Of a DNA stretch of 11,729 nucleotides, positions 7,912 through 11,729 are shown piece after piece; the stretch's first letter is position 1; every line of letters begins with the position of its first letter. Source of the DNA: Marinovum sp. Lineage in GTDB: Bacteria > Pseudomonadota > Alphaproteobacteria > Rhodobacterales > Rhodobacteraceae. A model generated the notes under the pieces. The model was not told the DNA's origin and did not search any database. It worked only from the letters and a program-made list of their open reading frames with translations. Where the stretch lies: positions 1 through 11,729 of the forward strand of contig NYVC01000005.1 of the NCBI GenBank assembly GCA_002684375.1. Reading direction: 5' to 3'. The position numbers and the translations under genes are program-made.

Positions 7912-8685
7912 GTGCGTCCAGTTATCGGAATAATTTCGAACCATTATCTGGTTCATGAGCAATACCCCGTACACGCATCGGGAACGATGAATGGAGACGC
8001 TATCGCCCAAGTGGCTGATTGTATCCCCTTGATTGTTCCCGCTGATCCAGCGCAGATCTCTGTTCAAGAGTTGATGGCGACCTGCGACGGATTTTTGCTG
8101 ACTGGGGGACGGCCGAATGTGCACCCTGAAGAATACGGCGAAGTCGAAACCGAGGCGCACGGCAGCTTTGACAGACAGCGCGACAGTTTGGTTTTGCCCT
8201 TGGTGCGCGCCTGTGTCGATCTTGGGCAGCCGGTGTTCGGTGTGTGCCGCGGCTTTCAAGAGGTGGCCGTGGCGATGGGCAGTACGCTTCACCCTGAAAT
8301 TCGCGATCTGCCTGGGCGCAGCAATCACCGAATGCCGCCCGACGGCACATTGGAAGAAAAATTTGCTTTGCGCCACGCGATTGAATTCACCAAGGGCGGG
8401 GTATTCCACAGTTTGATGAATGCACCGACTGTGATGACCAACACATTGCACGGTCAGGGGATTAAGACCGCAGGGGCGCGGATTGTGGTGGATGGCTGTG
8501 CGCCTGATGGCACTCCCGAGGCAATCTATGTCAAAGATGCGCCCGGGTTCACGTTGTCGGTGCAATGGCATCCTGAATGGAACGCTGAGCAAGATCCGGT
8601 GTCGCGGGCGCTGTTTACCGCCTTTGGTGATGCTGCGCGCGCCTGGGCTTCCGGACAGGCTGGTCGGGTGCTGAAATCTGCTTGA
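7912..8685 (+). CDS. Gamma-glutamyl-gamma-aminobutyrate hydrolase family protein (class I glutamine amidotransferase fold, peptidase C26)
   Basis: The protein is 257 residues, close to E. coli PuuD (254). The nucleophile elbow GVCRGFQE holds Cys112, and VQWHPEW holds His220 and Glu222, giving the Cys-His-Glu triad at nearly the same positions as in PuuD. GFLLTGGRPNVHP (about 60-72) is the family's oxyanion and substrate-side block. PuuD hydrolyses gamma-glutamyl-GABA in putrescine breakdown. Many bacterial homologues have other gamma-glutamyl substrates, and no puu genes are nearby, so the substrate is open. The start is taken as GTG 7912, which gives MRPVIGIISN, the usual family beginning. 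TTG at 7897 or 7903 would add only a few residues. The gene lies 61 bases after glcG and converges on kynA, with 26 bases between the two stops. Confidence 0.9.
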   Translation: MRPVIGIISNHYLVHEQYPVHASGTMNGDAIAQVADCIPLIVPADPAQISVQELMATCDGFLLTGGRPNVHPEEYGEVETEAHGSFDRQRDSLVLPLVRACVDLGQPVFGVCRGFQEVAVAMGSTLHPEIRDLPGRSNHRMPPDGTLEEKFALRHAIEFTKGGVFHSLMNAPTVMTNTLHGQGIKTAGARIVVDGCAPDGTPEAIYVKDAPGFTLSVQWHPEWNAEQDPVSRALFTAFGDAARAWASGQAGRVLKSA

Positions 8686-8711
8686 TTGACAGCGCTGGCT
8701 TTGAAGGCGCC

Positions 8712-9545
8712 CTAAAGCGCGGTGCGCAGCGCCCAGAGTTCAGGAAACAGTTCGACCTCTAACATGCGCCGCAGATAACTGACTCCACCAGTTCCGCCGG
8801 TCCCGCGTTTAAAGCCAATCACCCGTTCGACCGTGGTGACGTGATTGAATCGCCAGCGCCGAAAGTAATCCTCGCAGTCCACCAGCTTTTCTGCCAACTC
8901 ATACAGTTCCCAATACTGGTCCGGGGATTGATACACTTTGGTCCAGGCGGCAGTCACCGCGTCATCCGCAGTATAGGGCCCGCCGAGATCGCGCGCCAGC
9001 ACATGGTCCGGCAAGGGTAGGGACCCGGCCAATTGTTGCAGGGCCACATCATAAAGCGAGGGCTGTGTCAGTTCCTGGCTGAGCACGGCATGATCGGCGC
9101 TGCGATGGGCGTGCGGCATCAACATCGCCGGGTTGCGGTTGCCAAGCAAAAACTCAATCTGGCGGTATTGGAATGATTGAAACCCAGAGGATTGCCCTAG
9201 AGAGGCGCGAAAGCTGGTATACTCTGATGGTGTCATCGTGCGCAGCACGTCCCACGCGTTGTTGAGCTGCTCAAAGATACGGGCAACGCGGGACAGCATT
9301 TTGAACGCGGGACGCAGCTTGTTGGCCTGTAGGGTTTTGCGGGCGGCATGCAATTCATGCAGCACCAGCCGCATCCACAGTTCTGACGTCTGATGCTGGA
9401 TGATAAACAACATCTCGTCATGCGCATCCGAGCGGGGGGTTTGGGCTGTGAGCAAGCTGTCTAGCGATAGATAATCGCCATAAGACATCTGGCCGTCAAA
9501 GCGCATCTGAGCGCCATCTTTGGCGGGATCAATTGGGTGTGACAT
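8712..9545 (-). CDS. kynA: Tryptophan 2,3-dioxygenase
   Basis: This heme enzyme opens the indole ring of L-tryptophan with O2 to give N-formyl-L-kynurenine, the first step of the kynurenine pathway. It is 277 residues and full length. [17 protein letters not shown] carries Phe47 and the distal His51, [18 protein letters not shown] carries Arg113, and [16 protein letters not shown] carries the heme-ligating His235. GTGGTGG follows, as in the family. These match Phe51, His55, Arg117 and His240 of the Xanthomonas enzyme with a shift of four to five residues. The ATG at 9545-9543 gives [11 protein letters not shown], with a modest AGG upstream. It is the last gene of the SDR-kynU-(small ORF)-kynA cluster in this window and lies downstream of kynU with a 215-base gap that is partly filled by the small ORF at 9764-9600. 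Confidence 0.97.
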   Translation of the reverse strand: MSHPIDPAKDGAQMRFDGQMSYGDYLSLDSLLTAQTPRSDAHDEMLFIIQHQTSELWMRLVLHELHAARKTLQANKLRPAFKMLSRVARIFEQLNNAWDVLRTMTPSEYTSFRASLGQSSGFQSFQYRQIEFLLGNRNPAMLMPHAHRSADHAVLSQELTQPSLYDVALQQLAGSLPLPDHVLARDLGGPYTADDAVTAAWTKVYQSPDQYWELYELAEKLVDCEDYFRRWRFNHVTTVERVIGFKRGTGGTGGVSYLRRMLEVELFPELWALRTAL

Positions 9546-9599
9546 CGAGAAGACCTGTGACTGTGGATTGGAAAATAACGGGCGGGCGATTGCGTCAGC

Positions 9600-9764
9600 C
9601 TATCCAATCAAACAAATTCTCCCAGAAAGTTTACGCCACAGGCACACCCAAGCGGTCGGGCGGCACAGCGGCAGATCAAGGGTCGCGGCATATCTCGCCG
9701 GAGTGATTTCGCCATTCAGGGCCGCTGCGCAGGCGCTGGCGAGATTAGGGCGCGCTGGGATCAT
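9600..9764 (-). CDS. Possible small protein overlapping the kynU stop (unrecognised)
   Basis: An ATG at 9764-9762 overlaps the kynU TGA in an ATGA junction and opens a 54-residue frame ending in TAG at 9602-9600, 54 bases before kynA. The protein begins MIPARPNLASACAAALNGEI and ends GRICLIG. It has four cysteines and three tryptophans and a pI that looks basic. There is no membrane segment or signal peptide that I can see, and I do not recognise a family. The ATGA overlap is typical of translationally coupled operon genes, and the first half has the GC-rich third positions of its neighbours. The last third has less typical codons (AGA, ATT, TGT, TTG, GGA), so the frame could be fortuitous or a frameshifted remnant. 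It fills most of the kynU-kynA gap, where formamidase genes sometimes sit, but it is far too short to be KynB. Confidence 0.35.
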   Translation of the reverse strand: MIPARPNLASACAAALNGEITPARYAATLDLPLCRPTAWVCLWRKLSGRICLIG

Positions 9765-10954
9765 GTGACGCGGGCACGAATTTTATAGGTGTCTTTGTCC
9801 CACAGTCGGTGGGTCATGACATCGGCGATGATACCCACCGCCGCGTCCACATCAGCTGCGTCAATATACAGCGGGGTAAAGCCAAAGCGCATGATATCAG
9901 GGGCGCGAAAGTCGCCCACAACGCCGCGATCGATCAGCGCCTGCATGGCCGCATAGCCATTGTCAAAGCGAAATGAGACCTGTGAACCGCGCAGGTTTGA
10001 ATCACGGGGACTGGCTAGCGTCAGCATCGTGCAGTGCGCCTCGACCGCGTCGATGAACTGCGTCGTCAGTGCCACCGAGCAGGCGCGGATATCTGCCATC
10101 GTGGTCATGTCCCAGACATCCAGCGCGGCTTCCAGGGCGCCGAGCGCCAGAACTGGGGGCGTGCCCACTCGCATCCGCTCGATCCCACTGCCGGCACGGT
10201 AGCTTTGTTCAAAGGCAAACGGTGCGTCATGACCAAGCCATCCTGACAGCGCCGGGCGCGCAATTTCGGCATGGCGCGGTGCAACATAGATAAATCCCGG
10301 GGCGCCCGGGCCACCATTGAGGTATTTATAGCTGCATCCGACGGCAAAATCGGCCTCTGCTTTGGCCAGATTGACGTCAATCGCGCCGGCGCTGTGTGCC
10401 AGGTCCCATACTGTAACGGCGCCCATGGCATGAGCTTTAGCGGTCAGCTTGGCCATATCATGCAGACGGCCGCTGCGGTAATCCACTTCGGTGATCAGCG
10501 TGACGGCAACCTCTTCGGTGATATGGGCCTCGATCTCTTCAGGGGCCACCACTTGCAGTTTGTGACCCCGACCCAATGAGGCGATCAAACCCTCGGCGAT
10601 GTACAGGTCGGACGGAAAATTTCCGCTGTCCGACAGGATAATTTTGCGGTCGGGCCGCATTTCAAGTGCCGAGGCCAGCGCTTGATAGACTTTTATCGAC
10701 AGCGTATCGCCCACCATTACATGTCCGGTCTCTGCGCCGATTAACTTGGCAATCCGGTCGCCGACAAGCGTTGGCTGCGCCATCCATCCAGCTTTGTTCC
10801 AGCCGGTGATAAGCATCTCGCCCCATTGTTGGGTGACGGTCTCAGCAACGCGGGCCGCTGCGGTTTTTGGCAGGGGGCCCAGCGAATTACCATCGAGATA
10901 TATCATCCCGTCAGGAATATGGAACATTGCTTTGGTGGCGGTGAAATCTGTCAT
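9761..10954 (-). CDS. kynU: Kynureninase
   Basis: This PLP enzyme cleaves L-kynurenine to anthranilate and alanine, in the cytoplasm. It is 397 residues from the chosen ATG. Visible family blocks are YLDGNSLGPLP (19-29), the phosphate-loop region SDSGNFPSD (108-116), VWDLAHSAGA (182-191, with Asp184 to pair with the pyridine nitrogen), CSYKYLNGGPGAPGF with the PLP lysine Lys210, and the substrate-binding GTPP loop in MRVGTPP. The start has two adjacent candidates, ATGATG (10957-10952), after a weak GGTA. The second gives the common MTDFTATKAMF beginning. A GTG at 11005 is in frame but overlaps the end of the SDR. The gene follows the SDR by 37 bases and so is probably co-transcribed with it. 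Confidence 0.96.
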   Translation of the reverse strand: MTDFTATKAMFHIPDGMIYLDGNSLGPLPKTAAARVAETVTQQWGEMLITGWNKAGWMAQPTLVGDRIAKLIGAETGHVMVGDTLSIKVYQALASALEMRPDRKIILSDSGNFPSDLYIAEGLIASLGRGHKLQVVAPEEIEAHITEEVAVTLITEVDYRSGRLHDMAKLTAKAHAMGAVTVWDLAHSAGAIDVNLAKAEADFAVGCSYKYLNGGPGAPGFIYVAPRHAEIARPALSGWLGHDAPFAFEQSYRAGSGIERMRVGTPPVLALGALEAALDVWDMTTMADIRACSVALTTQFIDAVEAHCTMLTLASPRDSNLRGSQVSFRFDNGYAAMQALIDRGVVGDFRAPDIMRFGFTPLYIDAADVDAAVGIIADVMTHRLWDKDTYKIRARVT

Positions 10955-10991
10955 CATTTTACCATATTGGGCGCGGCATAGTGTGATATTG

Positions 10992-11729
10992 CTATACTTG
11001 GCCACCAGCTATTTCAATAGTCTGCCCATTGACGCTTTGCGATCCATCGCCACAGAGCCATAGCGCGGTGGCGGCAATTTCGTCGGTACTGATCAGACGT
11101 GCGTGGCGGTTAGCTTTGACCATAATGTCCATAGCCTCTTGTTGGGACAGCCCTTTTTTCTGCATCAGATCGATATTCTGGTCGATGATTGGGGTCTCTA
11201 CATAGCCCGGACAGATGGCATTAAATGTAAACGGCTCGGTGATATGGTCTTCGCTGAAAGAACGGATTAAGCCGATAACCCCGTGTTTAGAGGCCGTATA
11301 GGCGCCTGCGCCTTTGAGCCCGCGCACCCCCGCGATAGATGAAATCGCGATTACCCGGCCCCAATCGGTGCCGCGCATAGATCTGAAGCATTCTCGCATT
11401 GTGAGAAATGCGCCATCGAGATTGGTCGACATGATACGGCGCCACAATGCCATATCGGTCTTATGCAGCGATCGGCCTTCTGCGATTCCGGCGTTGGCGA
11501 CACAGATCTGGACCGGCCCGCGCGAGGCAACGGCGGCCGCGACTGTCTGGGTCACCGAGGCCTCGTCAGTGACATCCATAACCGCCGGAAAGAGGCTCGG
11601 ACCACCGGCGCGGTTCAAAACCTCGGCGCGCCTGCCGGTAATGGTAACCTTCGCCCCTTGACTGGCCAGTTGTTGGGCAATTGCCAATCCTATCCCGGTG
11701 CCGCCCCCGGTCACCAACGCATGTTTGCC
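10992..11729 (-). CDS. SDR-family NAD(P)-dependent oxidoreductase (5' end off the right edge)
   Basis: 245 residues are visible, reading GKHALVTGGGTGIGLAIAQQ from the window edge. Probably fewer than about 15 N-terminal residues are missing, because the Rossmann strand normally starts close to the N-terminus. The cofactor motif TGGGTGIG is at visible residues 7-14, followed by MDVTD, ANAG (in place of the more common NNAG), ISSIAG with the catalytic Ser131, and YTASK with Tyr144 and Lys148. INGQ-type ending VNGQTIEIAGGQV is typical of FabG-like and hydroxyacyl dehydrogenase-like members. The catalytic set is complete, unlike the broken SDR at the other end of the window. The substrate is unknown. 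Its position directly before kynU suggests a role in tryptophan or anthranilate catabolism, for example oxidation of a hydroxyacyl-CoA intermediate, but this is inference from context. Confidence 0.92.
   Translation of the reverse strand, partial: GKHALVTGGGTGIGLAIAQQLASQGAKVTITGRRAEVLNRAGGPSLFPAVMDVTDEASVTQTVAAAVASRGPVQICVANAGIAEGRSLHKTDMALWRRIMSTNLDGAFLTMRECFRSMRGTDWGRVIAISSIAGVRGLKGAGAYTASKHGVIGLIRSFSEDHITEPFTFNAICPGYVETPIIDQNIDLMQKKGLSQQEAMDIMVKANRHARLISTDEIAATALWLCGDGSQSVNGQTIEIAGGQV

Noticed and set aside
7771..8592. 273-codon minus-strand open frame opposite the PuuD-like gene
   Set aside because: The plus strand encodes a complete Cys-His-Glu hydrolase here. The antisense translation has no recognisable domain.
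8686..8711. Possible bidirectional terminator between the convergent PuuD-like and kynA genes
   Set aside because: Only four-base GCGC complementarity is visible, without flanking T or A runs.

Overview
This window looks like the chromosome of an alphaproteobacterium, most likely a marine Rhodobacteraceae/roseobacter-type organism. The basis is the style of the proteins (PepN, malate synthase G, GlcG, TDO and kynureninase all read as alphaproteobacterial), moderate GC, dense gene packing and short Shine-Dalgarno-led gene junctions. The exact genus cannot be fixed from this sequence. No rRNA, tRNA, CRISPR array, insertion sequence or phage gene was seen, and no gene-free stretch exceeds 300 bases.

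Layout. (1) Positions 1-3233, minus strand: aminopeptidase N (pepN), followed 16 bases later by a short-chain dehydrogenase/reductase (SDR) gene that is interrupted by one in-frame TAA and runs off the left edge. (2) Positions 3341-5091, plus strand, divergent from pepN: a divergent photolyase/cryptochrome-family flavoprotein, with a 55-residue DUF2256-type four-cysteine protein whose start codon overlaps its stop. (3) Positions 5193-8685, plus strand: malate synthase G (glcB), a GlcG/HbpS-family protein, and a class I glutamine-amidotransferase-fold hydrolase of the PuuD type. (4) Positions 8712-11729, minus strand, converging on block 3: an SDR (5' end outside the window), kynureninase (kynU), a possible 54-codon ORF overlapping the kynU stop, and tryptophan 2,3-dioxygenase (kynA).

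How the genes fit together. glcB condenses glyoxylate with acetyl-CoA to malate. GlcG proteins often travel with glycolate/glyoxylate genes, so block 3 looks like a rearranged remnant of a glc locus without the glycolate oxidase subunits in view. kynA and kynU carry out the first and third steps from tryptophan to anthranilate. The second enzyme, kynurenine formamidase, is not between them. The upstream SDR may belong to downstream anthranilate catabolism, but that is inference.

The most interesting item is the photolyase-like protein and its coupled mini-protein. A gap-free comparison from memory with E. coli PhrB suggests that several DNA-lesion, flavin-proximal and electron-transfer residues are replaced, while the overall family signatures are intact. 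The other notable items are the single-stop SDR pseudogene and the unassigned small ORF inside the kyn operon.
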